Origin: Clostridiales bacterium
GTDB lineage: Bacteria > Bacillota_A > Clostridia > Oscillospirales > Oscillospiraceae
Reading direction: 5' to 3'
Assembly (NCBI GenBank): GCA_019410105.1
Contig: DXTB01000022.1
Span: 1-16,848, forward strand
DNA length: 16,848 nt
The notes under the pieces are model-generated. The model searched no databases. It saw nothing but the letters and a program-made list of their open reading frames with translations, and was not told where the DNA came from. A program made the translations under genes and the position numbers. Shown here piece by piece: positions 1 through 6,120 of the stretch (the stretch's first letter is position 1; the number at the start of each line of letters is the position of its first letter).

Positions 1-358
1 CGACCCGTCTTTCCCCCCGCTTTCTTCGGCAAGAAAGCGGGCCCGCCGGAGGCATGACAAGAAAGCAGATATAAAGAGGGGGAGTATGGAAGGCGCGCCG
101 ACACGGTGCAGGGCGGGCCGATGTGGGCAGGAGGTGAATTGCCCCGGAGGGGCAAGAGAAGCCGCCCTGGGGCGTCGGCGCCTACGAAAGGCCGACGGTG
201 GTGACAAGCCCTTGTAGGGGCGGCCTTTATGGCCGCCCGCGGGCGACCACAAGGGTCGCCCCTACGCGGAGAGGAGCGGCCGTGCTTTACGATTTGCCTT
301 ACAATATGTAGTGCTTACAAAGCCCACAGATTGCCATACAGTAGAGATGGTGATTTGT
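1..358. other. Non-coding region dense in hairpins
   Basis: I see no convincing gene here on either strand. The stretch holds a series of inverted repeats: 16-26/31-41 (11-bp stem, loop CGGC), 139-145/149-155 (7 bp, loop GGA), 173-179/191-197 (7 bp, 11-base loop), and the double-hairpin element at 214-265. None is followed by a clear T-run, so they do not look like ordinary terminators. The density suggests several dispersed repeat elements lying side by side. From about 286 the base composition becomes more AT-rich, which probably marks the promoter and leader of the small gene at 359, but I could not settle on one -35/-10 pair. Confidence 0.6.
214..265. repeat. GTAGGGGCG-bounded double-hairpin repeat element
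   Basis: The ends are inverted repeats, GTAGGGGCG (214-222) and CGCCCCTAC (257-265). Inside lie two adjacent perfect hairpins with 8-bp stems: 218-225/231-238 and 241-248/254-261. The element can therefore fold either as two arms or as one long cruciform. Ending in CGCCC(C)TACG resembles the edge of the module near 9578-9603, which suggests a related family. Dispersed palindromic elements of this kind are typical of high-GC Clostridia; that this one is multicopy is inference from a single window. Confidence 0.6.
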
Positions 359-547
359 ATGGGAAGAAAATTTCAACTGCCCTCCATTCCGGAGACAACG
401 CCCAAGAACATACGTTTTCCCAATGAAATTATTCAGCAGGTGGACGAGGTGATCCAGGGGACAAACGTGACGTTTTCCCGCTTTGTAATTGAGGCGACGC
501 GGGTGGCGCTGGAGAATATGAAGGAGGACGGGGAAGATGGTGAATGA
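359..547 (+). CDS. Small ribbon-helix-helix (Arc/CopG-like) protein
   Basis: This 62-residue protein has the layout of a ribbon-helix-helix DNA-binding domain: a short strand (KNIRFPNEI, about residues 16-24), a first helix (about 25-34), a turn, then a second helix beginning TFSRFVIEATRVALENM (about 38-54). The acidic tail is EDGEDGE. Such proteins dimerise and contact operator DNA through the N-terminal strand. I chose the ATG at 359 because GGTGAT (349-354), matching the end of the Shine-Dalgarno complement, sits just upstream; ATGs at 311 and 347 are alternatives. The next gene starts inside its 3' end with an 11-base overlap, so the two are co-translated. It may be an autoregulatory repressor or the antitoxin-like partner of its neighbour; the target is unknown. 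Confidence 0.7.
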   Translation: MGRKFQLPSIPETTPKNIRFPNEIIQQVDEVIQGTNVTFSRFVIEATRVALENMKEDGEDGE

Positions 548-833
548 CTGGGAATCGGCCTTTGAGGCGTGCCCGCCCTACGGCGAGGGAAAGGGGGCCT
601 ATGGCCCCGAGGACACGGCCCTTTTGACGGAGATGGAGCGCACGCTGGAGAAGCTGCTGCCCTGGCTGGAGGCGGAGGGGGTTTACCTCCTGAACGAGTA
701 TCTGGAGGTCTACCGCCGCTATGCCCGCCGGAGCAGCCGCTACTACTTTTACCGCGGGAGCCTCTACGGGGCCCGGGAGGCCCTGGAGATCTGGGCGGAG
801 GAGCACGGCGGGAGCGGCGCCGCACTTGCGTAA
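537..833 (+). CDS. Small helical protein of unknown function, paired with the RHH gene
   Basis: This 98-residue protein overlaps the preceding gene by 11 bases, with its ATG inside the last codons of the RHH gene. I do not recognise a family. It looks mostly alpha-helical and soluble, with no signal peptide or membrane segment. An acidic N-terminal half (EMERTLEKLLPWLEAEGVYLLNEYLEVY, described here in part: EMERTLEKLL at about residues 32-41) is followed by a basic, tyrosine-rich patch RRYARRSSRYYFYRG at about 60-74. The tight coupling to a DNA-binding protein suggests joint function, but nothing resembles a known toxin active site. GTG at 540 is an alternative start. Third-position G/C bias supports real coding. 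Confidence 0.6.
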   Translation: MVNDWESAFEACPPYGEGKGAYGPEDTALLTEMERTLEKLLPWLEAEGVYLLNEYLEVYRRYARRSSRYYFYRGSLYGAREALEIWAEEHGGSGAALA

Positions 834-854
834 TGGGCGGGGCTATGATATAGT
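826..854 (+). promoter_or_regulatory. Sigma-A promoter for the DEAD-box helicase gene
   Basis: TTGCGT (826-831) is followed after 17 bases by TATAGT (849-854) with an extended -10 TGA at 846-848. The -35 box overlaps the last codons of the upstream small gene. Transcription would start near 861 and leave a leader of about 145 bases, containing a hairpin at 869-875/882-888 with a 7-bp stem. Confidence 0.6.
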
Positions 855-1006
855 ATTGGCGCGAGACAGGCCGGAGCCGCTTCCGGCCGATGGATTTGAG
901 GTCGCGCCCCCGCGGTGAGGCGGGCGTTTGGGTACGAAACGGGGTTTCGGCTGCCTGTGGGGACCTTGAATCAGGCAAAACGAAACGAAAGGATGTTTGT
1001 ACCCGA

Positions 1007-2191
1007 ATGGAAATCAACGGCGAGCAGGTGAACGGGACCAAAACCTACGCGGAGCTGGGGCTGTCCGAGGCCATCATGAGGGCCATTGAAAAGAAGGGCT
1101 ATGTCCAGGCCACCCCCGTCCAGGCGGGGGCGATCCCCTATTTCATGGAGTGGAAGGATGTCATTGCCAAGGCCCCCACCGGCACGGGCAAGACCTTTGC
1201 CTTCGGCATCCCCATGGTGGAGCACATCGACCCGGAATGCGCCGACGTGCAGGGCCTGGTGCTGGCCCCCACCCGGGAGCTGGCGGTGCAGATCCAGGAG
1301 GAGCTGCGGGATCTGTGCGAGTTCAAGGAGGGGGTGCGCACCGTCTGCCTCTACGGCGGGGCCCCCATCGACAGGCAGATCAACACCCTGAAAAAGAAGC
1401 CCCAGATCGTGGTGGCCACCCCCGGCCGCCTCATGGACCACATGAAGCGCCGCACCGTCCGGCTGGACAAGGTGCAGACCGTGGTGCTGGACGAGGCCGA
1501 CCGGATGCTGGACATGGGCTTCGTGCGGGACGTGACCCGTATCCTGGATCAGCTCAAGCACCGCAGAAACCTGGGCATGTTTTCCGCCACCATCAGCCGG
1601 GAGGTCATGGACATCTCCTGGGTGTACCAGCGGGACCCGGTGGAGATCACCGTCCGCCCGGTGGAGGAGTCCAAGCCGGACATCACCCAGTACCGCATTG
1701 ATCTGGATGGCCGGGAGCAGAAGCTGGACACCATCGCGGCCCTCATCACCCACGGGGAGTACGAGCGGGCCATCGCCTTCTGCAACACCAAGAACATGAC
1801 CGACCGGCTGGCCGGCCTGCTGAAGATGCGGGGCATCTCCTGCGAGGCCATCCACGGCGACATTCAGCAGCGCATCCGGGAGAAGACCCTGGAGAAGTTC
1901 AAGCGGGGCGAGATCAAGGTGCTGGTGGCCACCGACGTGGCCGCCCGGGGCCTGGACATCGACGACGTGGACGCGGTGTTCAACTACGACGTGCCCGACG
2001 AGCTGGAGAACTACACCCACCGCATCGGCCGCACCGGCCGGGCCAAGCGCCACGGCGTGGCCTACACCTTCATCGCCACCATCACCGAGGGCATCCGCAT
2101 GGACGATATCGTGCGCAACACCAAGGCGGAGGTGCAGCGGCTCAGATACGACGCCGACGGCTGCCTCATGCTGGTGGAGGACGGCAAATAA
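1007..2191 (+). CDS. DEAD-box ATP-dependent RNA helicase
   Basis: This 394-residue cytoplasmic RNA helicase unwinds RNA duplexes using ATP, usually in ribosome assembly, RNA decay or cold adaptation. All core motifs are visible: Q motif around 32-39 (ATPVQ), motif I APTGTGKT (56-63), Ia PTRELA (88-93), TPGR (138-141), DEAD (162-165), SAT (193-195), ARGLDID in domain 2, and HRIGRTGR (338-345). The protein stops about 49 residues after motif VI, so it is a minimal two-RecA-domain enzyme without the C-terminal RNA-binding extension of CsdA or DbpA. I chose the ATG at 1007 because the Q-motif region begins just after it; an open frame extends back to 890, but that part reads as leader. AAAGGA at 988-993 is a somewhat distant RBS. 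It appears monocistronic. Confidence 0.92.
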   Translation: MEINGEQVNGTKTYAELGLSEAIMRAIEKKGYVQATPVQAGAIPYFMEWKDVIAKAPTGTGKTFAFGIPMVEHIDPECADVQGLVLAPTRELAVQIQEELRDLCEFKEGVRTVCLYGGAPIDRQINTLKKKPQIVVATPGRLMDHMKRRTVRLDKVQTVVLDEADRMLDMGFVRDVTRILDQLKHRRNLGMFSATISREVMDISWVYQRDPVEITVRPVEESKPDITQYRIDLDGREQKLDTIAALITHGEYERAIAFCNTKNMTDRLAGLLKMRGISCEAIHGDIQQRIREKTLEKFKRGEIKVLVATDVAARGLDIDDVDAVFNYDVPDELENYTHRIGRTGRAKRHGVAYTFIATITEGIRMDDIVRNTKAEVQRLRYDADGCLMLVEDGK

Positions 2192-2286
2192 TTTTCATGG
2201 ATTTTTAAGAAAGCCCGAAGGACTTTTTAACCCCTCCCGTGGTATCCTATGTCCAGAATTCGAAATCACCTCGGGAGGATTTTCAG

Positions 2287-2493
2287 ATGAACGAGACAAA
2301 AAAGCTGTACCGGCTGGATCACGGCGCTCTGGCTGGCGTGTGCGGCGGCGTGGCCGAGTACTTTAATGTGGACGCCAACTTGGTGCGCCTCATCTGGGTG
2401 GCGCTGTGCTTCGCGGGCACCGCAGGGCTGTGGCTCTATGTGGCGGCGGCCTTGCTGCTGCCCAAGAAGAGCCAGGTCTACCCCGGCTGGTGA
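2287..2493 (+). CDS. PspC-domain small membrane protein
   Basis: This 68-residue protein is a single PspC domain: KKLYRLDHGALAGVCGGVAEYF (in part: AGVCGGVAEYF at 16-26), then NVDANLVRLIWV leading into one hydrophobic segment (about 33-58) and a short KKSQVYPGW tail. In enterobacteria PspC senses envelope stress together with PspB; stand-alone small PspC proteins in Firmicutes are mostly uncharacterised. The ATG at 2287 is supported by GGGAGG at 2273-2278, 8 bases upstream; an in-frame ATG at 2239 lacks an RBS. A weak extended -10 (TGG TATCCT, 2240-2248) may drive it, but no good -35 is visible. The hairpin at 2511-2543 lies downstream. Confidence 0.88.
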   Translation: MNETKKLYRLDHGALAGVCGGVAEYFNVDANLVRLIWVALCFAGTAGLWLYVAAALLLPKKSQVYPGW

Positions 2494-2510
2494 GGACAAC
2501 GGAAAATACG

Positions 2511-2543
2511 GTACGGCGGCCGCCCCTCGGGCGGCCGCCGTGC
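2511..2543 (+). terminator. GC-rich hairpin terminator after the PspC gene
   Basis: A perfect 12-bp stem, 2514-2525 with 2529-2540, closes a CTC loop; flanking pairs extend it to about 15 bp. It is followed by TTCTGTT, a poor T-run, so termination may be partial and the next gene could receive some read-through. No separate promoter is obvious between it and the next start. Confidence 0.5.
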
Positions 2544-2575
2544 TTCTGTTATCGGTATTCGGAGGAGGCATTGAC

Positions 2576-2872
2576 ATGAATTTTTATGAGCGGGTCTATG
2601 AGCTGGTCCGGCGCATCCCGGCGGGGAAGTGCGCCTCCTACGGGCAGCTCGCCCTGATGCTGGGCAATCCCAGGGCCTCCCGGGCGGTGGGCCACGCCAT
2701 GCGGGCCTGCCGCACGCCCGGCGTGCCCTGCCACCGGGTGGTGCGTGCCGACGGCTCCACCACCCCAGCATTTGGCCCCGGCGTCCAGCGGGCGATGCTG
2801 GAGGCAGAGGGGGTGCCCTTCACCGCCGACGGCCGGGTGGAGCTGGGCGGCTGCCGGTGGGACGGTGCCTGA
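2576..2872 (+). CDS. Single-domain O6-alkylguanine-DNA alkyltransferase (MGMT family)
   Basis: This 98-residue protein corresponds only to the C-terminal, DNA-binding and catalytic domain of O6-methylguanine-DNA methyltransferases. Visible features are IPAGKCASYGQLA (14-26), the arginine-finger region SRAVGHAM (35-42, Arg36), and the active-site motif PCHRVV (51-56) with acceptor Cys52. The cysteine distinguishes it from the alkyltransferase-like (ATL) proteins, which have Trp or Ala there and only flag lesions for excision repair. The family is usually about 150-180 residues because of an N-terminal domain missing here, so whether this is a full suicide repair enzyme or a lesion binder is uncertain. 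GGAGGAGG at 2561-2568 supports the ATG at 2576. Confidence 0.88.
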   Translation: MNFYERVYELVRRIPAGKCASYGQLALMLGNPRASRAVGHAMRACRTPGVPCHRVVRADGSTTPAFGPGVQRAMLEAEGVPFTADGRVELGGCRWDGA

Positions 2873-2882
2873 CGGGTTTTGC

Positions 2883-2911
2883 TTGCCATTTGCGGACGGG
2901 CGTGATATCAT
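2883..2911 (+). promoter_or_regulatory. Sigma-A promoter for the DUF2156-GNAT operon
   Basis: TTGCCA (2883-2888), a 17-base spacer, then TATCAT (2906-2911) preceded by TGA (2903-2905), giving an extended -10. It lies just past the stop of the alkyltransferase gene and 37 bases ahead of the next ATG. Confidence 0.7.
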
Positions 2912-2947
2912 TTCGGCATACTAGGAATTTAAGGAGACGAAACCTGC

Positions 2948-3859
2948 ATGATCGAATTCCATGCGCCCACCCCGGCGGACAAGGCCTGGGTGGATGAACT
3001 GCTCGCCCGGGGCAACTACCGGGGGTGCGACTATAACTTTACCAATCTCTACGTCTGGAGCCGGGCCTATAACCAGCGCATCGCCCGGGTGGACGATTTT
3101 CTGGTGACCCATGTGTGCGGCCGCCTGGGGTGCAGCTATATGTACCCTGCGGGCTCCGGAGACATTGCCGCCGTCATCCGTGCGCTGGAGGCCGACGCGG
3201 CGGAGAAGGGGGAGCCCCTGCGCCTGGTGTGCCTCACGCCCCGGCAGATGGCGGAGCTGGAGGAATTTTTCCCCGGCCGGTTCGCCTACACCGCGGACCG
3301 GGACGGCTACGACTACCTTTACGAGGTGGAGCGGCTGGCCGAGCTGGGGGGCAAGAAGCTCCACGCCAAGCGCAACCACATCAACCGCTTTGTAGAGAAC
3401 AACCCCACCTGGACCTACGAGGAGATCACCCCGGCCACCCTGCCCGAGTGCCTGGAGATGGACAAGGAGTGGTACCGCCGCTCCCTCCAGCGGGAGGGAG
3501 ACGCCGAGGAGCGGGATCTGGGAGACGAGGGAATCGCCCTGCGCACCGCCATGGAGCACTATGAGGAGCTGGGCCTTGAGGGCGGCCTCATCCGGGTATA
3601 CGGCGAGGTGGTGGCCTTCACCATCGGCGACAGGCTGTCCGCCGACACCTACGACGTGCACTTCGAGAAGGCCTACGGCGAGCTTCAGGGGGCCTACGCC
3701 ATGATCAACCGGGAGTTCGCCCGCTGGGTGCGGGCCCGCCACCCGGAGATCCGGTACCTCAACCGGGAGGACGACATGGGCGTGGAGGGCCTGCGCAAAG
3801 CCAAGCAGAGCTATTACCCCGACCTGATGGTGGAAAAGCACACGGCGGTTATGAAGTGA
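2948..3859 (+). CDS. DUF2156 / MprF C-terminal-like (GNAT-fold) protein
   Basis: This 303-residue soluble protein belongs to the DUF2156 / COG4866 group, related to the catalytic C-terminal domain of MprF (phosphatidylglycerol lysyltransferase) and built on a doubled GNAT fold. Recognisable stretches are KKLHAKRNHINRF (about 138-150), the YDVHFEKAYGELQGAYAMI region (about 236-254, in part), and YLNREDDMGVEGLRKAKQSYY near the C-terminus (in part: REDDMGVEGLRKAKQSYYP). There are no MprF-type membrane helices, so lipid lysinylation should not be assumed; the acceptor is unknown. The ATG at 2948 follows AAGGAG at 2931-2936. It overlaps the in-frame upstream extension of the next gene, and the two form an operon. 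Confidence 0.82.
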   Translation: MIEFHAPTPADKAWVDELLARGNYRGCDYNFTNLYVWSRAYNQRIARVDDFLVTHVCGRLGCSYMYPAGSGDIAAVIRALEADAAEKGEPLRLVCLTPRQMAELEEFFPGRFAYTADRDGYDYLYEVERLAELGGKKLHAKRNHINRFVENNPTWTYEEITPATLPECLEMDKEWYRRSLQREGDAEERDLGDEGIALRTAMEHYEELGLEGGLIRVYGEVVAFTIGDRLSADTYDVHFEKAYGELQGAYAMINREFARWVRARHPEIRYLNREDDMGVEGLRKAKQSYYPDLMVEKHTAVMK

Positions 3860-3891
3860 CGGTTTTTGAAGCGATAAGAAAGGAGCAGCTT

Positions 3892-4770
3892 ATGTTGGAG
3901 ATGCGTCCCGGCCGTCCGGAGGAGGTTCTGGCCCAGAAGGCGCTGTGGAAGGCGGCCTTCGGGGACGAGGGCCGCTATATCGACTGGTTCTACGAGTGCT
4001 GCGGGGCCTCAGCCGACGTTCTTGAGGTGGTGGAGGAGGGGCGGCTGGCCTCCATGCTGGCCCTGCTGCCCCAGACGTTGACCCTGCCCGGCGGCGGAAC
4101 CGCCTCGGGCTGGTATATCTACGCCCTGGCCACCGACCCCGGGGCGCGCAGCAAGGGCTACGGCCGGCAGCTTCTCCGCTTCGTGGACGGCTATCTGGCC
4201 GAGCGGGGAGCGGACTGCGTTACCACTGTGCCCGCCGAGCCAAGCCTGTTCAAATTCTTCGGCACAGTGGGCTTTGCGCCCTGCTTTTCCACCCGGAAGC
4301 TGGAGCTGCTCAAGAGCATGCTCCAGCCCGCGGCGGAGGGCGACCGGGCAGAACCCGTGGAGCCGGGGGAGTACAACGCCATCCGGCGCCGCCTGCTGGA
4401 GGGGGCGCCCGCCGTGGACTACCCGGAAGAGCTGATCCGCTACCAGCAGGGCATGGGCCGCCTGTCGGGGGGCGGGCTGTACCGGTTGAGCGTGGACGGC
4501 GCGGAGGGCTGCGCCGCCGCCGAGTACACCGACGGGGAGAGTGTGCTGTTCAAGGAGCTGCTGCTGTCCCCGGACAAGATGGGCCGCGGGCTGGCGGCGC
4601 TGGAACGGGTGCTCCCCGGGGCGCGCTGCTATGTGCGCACCCCTGCCCTGTGGGATGGCATGAAGGGTAGCTACCTCCAGCCCTTCGGTATGATTAAGTG
4701 GTACAGCGCCGAAAAGCGGGCGCTCTGGGGGGAGGGCACCCACGGCTATATGGGCCTGGGCTTCGACTGA
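3892..4770 (+). CDS. GNAT-family N-acetyltransferase
   Basis: This 292-residue protein has an N-terminal GNAT domain: strand WYIYALATDP (74-83) leads into the acetyl-CoA pyrophosphate-binding motif RSKGYGRQ (86-93), followed by AERGADCVTTVPAEPSLFKF (in part) and GFAPCF. A second half of about 150 residues has no obvious catalytic motif, an arrangement reminiscent of two-part GNATs such as the Eis group. The substrate cannot be told. The ATG at 3892 is preferred because AAAGGAG (3879-3885) stands 6 bases before it; the upstream GTG at 3856, overlapping the previous stop codon, has no RBS of its own. Translation is probably coupled to the DUF2156 gene, and the strong hairpin at 4782-4816 ends the unit. 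Confidence 0.85.
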   Translation: MLEMRPGRPEEVLAQKALWKAAFGDEGRYIDWFYECCGASADVLEVVEEGRLASMLALLPQTLTLPGGGTASGWYIYALATDPGARSKGYGRQLLRFVDGYLAERGADCVTTVPAEPSLFKFFGTVGFAPCFSTRKLELLKSMLQPAAEGDRAEPVEPGEYNAIRRRLLEGAPAVDYPEELIRYQQGMGRLSGGGLYRLSVDGAEGCAAAEYTDGESVLFKELLLSPDKMGRGLAALERVLPGARCYVRTPALWDGMKGSYLQPFGMIKWYSAEKRALWGEGTHGYMGLGFD

Positions 4771-4781
4771 GCGGAGCCCAT

Positions 4782-4816
4782 GGCGGGCGCGGACATCGGT
4801 CCGTGCCCGCCTTTTT
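4782..4816 (+). terminator. Rho-independent terminator of the DUF2156-GNAT operon
   Basis: A 13-bp stem (4782-4794 with 4799-4811, one G-T pair) closes an ATCG loop and is followed by five T residues (4812-4816). Confidence 0.88.
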
Positions 4817-5073
4817 GCAATTTATGCAGAAAAGCGATTCAAGCGGTGGGAATTGCATGCCCGGCCGAAATTGCATAAAAAGGGCGAATAGGTGAATAAT
4901 ATACGGAATATTTAAATTCCACACTATGAAAAAAGGCGGTTTTTTGGCTGGCACAACTCGAAAAGCGTCTGACAGCGAAATAATATGTGGACAGATAAGC
5001 GGAAAATTGTCTTTGCATGAAGGACACATGCAAGATTAGGGGGAGTTTCCATCAAATTTGGAGGGCCATACTC
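4817..5073. promoter_or_regulatory. AT-rich regulatory region with repeated TTGCAT motifs upstream of oppB
   Basis: This gene-free stretch is markedly richer in A/T than its surroundings. The same core recurs: TTGCAATTTATGCA (4815-4828), AATTGCAT at 4851-4858 and again at 4869-4876 (18 bases apart, close to two helical turns), and the inverted repeat TTGCATG/CATGCAA (5013-5019 and 5027-5033, 7-base spacer). The arrangement looks like operator sites for a dimeric regulator acting on the opp promoter at 5074-5102. A weaker promoter-like pair, TTGCAT (4871) with AATAAT (4895), is also present. The regulator's identity is unknown. Confidence 0.45.
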
Positions 5074-5102
5074 TTGACGCATGGGACAAATTACGATAAA
5101 AT
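5074..5102 (+). promoter_or_regulatory. Strong sigma-A promoter of the opp operon
   Basis: TTGACG (5074-5079), a 17-base spacer, and TAAAAT (5097-5102) form a near-consensus promoter about 65 bases upstream of the oppB start. Confidence 0.8.
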
Positions 5103-5167
5103 GGAGAAACACTTACGATGGGGCAGTTTCGATTGCGTGAACAGAGAATAATATGGGAAGTGAAAGA

Positions 5168-6118
5168 ATGGCAAAATACATTGTGAAACGGGTGATCATG
5201 GCCCTCATCACCATTCTGGTCGTTGCCTGCGTCACCTTCGTCCTGATGATGTCCGTGCCGGGCAGCCCGTTCAACGACGAAAAGATTACGCCGGAGCAGA
5301 AGGCGGCCATGGAGGCCAAGTACGGGATGGATGACCCCCTTGGAGTTCAGATGCTGCGCTACCTCAAGGGAGTCATCGTGGACCAGGACTTCGGTGTCTC
5401 CCTGAAGATGCAGAAGGACCGTCCGGTGCTGGACATCATCACGGAGAAGTTCCCCCTCTCCGCAAAGATCGGCGTCATCGCCCTGGTATGGGCCGTGGCG
5501 GTGGGCATACCATTGGGCTGTCTGGCGGCCTACAACCGGGGAAAATGGGTGGACAGCGTCTTACGGGTGGTGTGTACCCTGGGTGTGTCCATGCCCGGCT
5601 TCGTGGTGGCCACCTTCCTGCTGATGCTTTTCTGCAATGATGGGGCGCCCTTTAAATTCATGGGCATCAACGTTATTTTTGACGCCTCCCAGGGGGCCAA
5701 GGCCTACCTGATGCCCTGTCTGGCCCTGGGCCTTTACCCCATGTGCTATATTGCCCGCCTGACCCGCTCCTCCATGCTGGACGCCCTGGGCCAGGACTAT
5801 ATCAAGACCGCGCGGGCCAAGGGTCTGCTGACTCCCAGGATCATCTTCAAGCACGCCCTGCGCAATGGTGTCATCCCCGTCATCACCTACCTGGGCCCCC
5901 TCACCGCCTTCACCCTGGTGGGCGGCTTCGTGGTGGAGACCGTCTACACCATTCCCGGCCTGGGCCGCTATCTGGTGCAGTCCGTGCAGAACCGCGACTA
6001 CTTCATCATCATGGGCACCACCATCTTCCTGGCGACCCTGGTGGTCATCATGAACCTGGTGGTTGACATCCTCTACCGCGTGGTGGACCCCCGCATCGAT
6101 CTGACGAAAGGAGAGTAA
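5168..6118 (+). CDS. oppB: Oligopeptide/dipeptide ABC transporter permease, OppB/DppB type
   Basis: This 316-residue integral membrane protein forms one half of the transmembrane channel of a peptide importer. The N-terminus AKYIVKRVIMALITILVV is the family's characteristic first helix. An extracytoplasmic loop containing TPEQKAAMEAKYGMDDP follows, then further helices. The cytoplasmic EAA coupling motif lies at TARAKGLLTPRIIFKHALRN (about 217-236), and the protein ends DILYRVVDPRID, as is usual for OppB. I prefer ATG 5168 (MAKY) with GGAAGTG upstream; ATG 5153 would add MGSER. It is the first gene of oppBCDF, 2 bases before oppC. Dpp-type substrate preference cannot be excluded. Confidence 0.93.
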   Translation: MAKYIVKRVIMALITILVVACVTFVLMMSVPGSPFNDEKITPEQKAAMEAKYGMDDPLGVQMLRYLKGVIVDQDFGVSLKMQKDRPVLDIITEKFPLSAKIGVIALVWAVAVGIPLGCLAAYNRGKWVDSVLRVVCTLGVSMPGFVVATFLLMLFCNDGAPFKFMGINVIFDASQGAKAYLMPCLALGLYPMCYIARLTRSSMLDALGQDYIKTARAKGLLTPRIIFKHALRNGVIPVITYLGPLTAFTLVGGFVVETVYTIPGLGRYLVQSVQNRDYFIIMGTTIFLATLVVIMNLVVDILYRVVDPRIDLTKGE

Positions 6119-6120
6119 AA

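Noticed and set aside
16..41. Hairpin at the left edge as a terminator
   Set aside because: The stem is strong, but neither strand has a T-run after it, so it is listed only as a palindrome.
890..1006. Possible N-terminal extension of the helicase
   Set aside because: The 39 extra residues are Arg/Gly-rich with no family resemblance and overlap leader hairpins; ATG 1007 puts the Q-motif at the usual distance.
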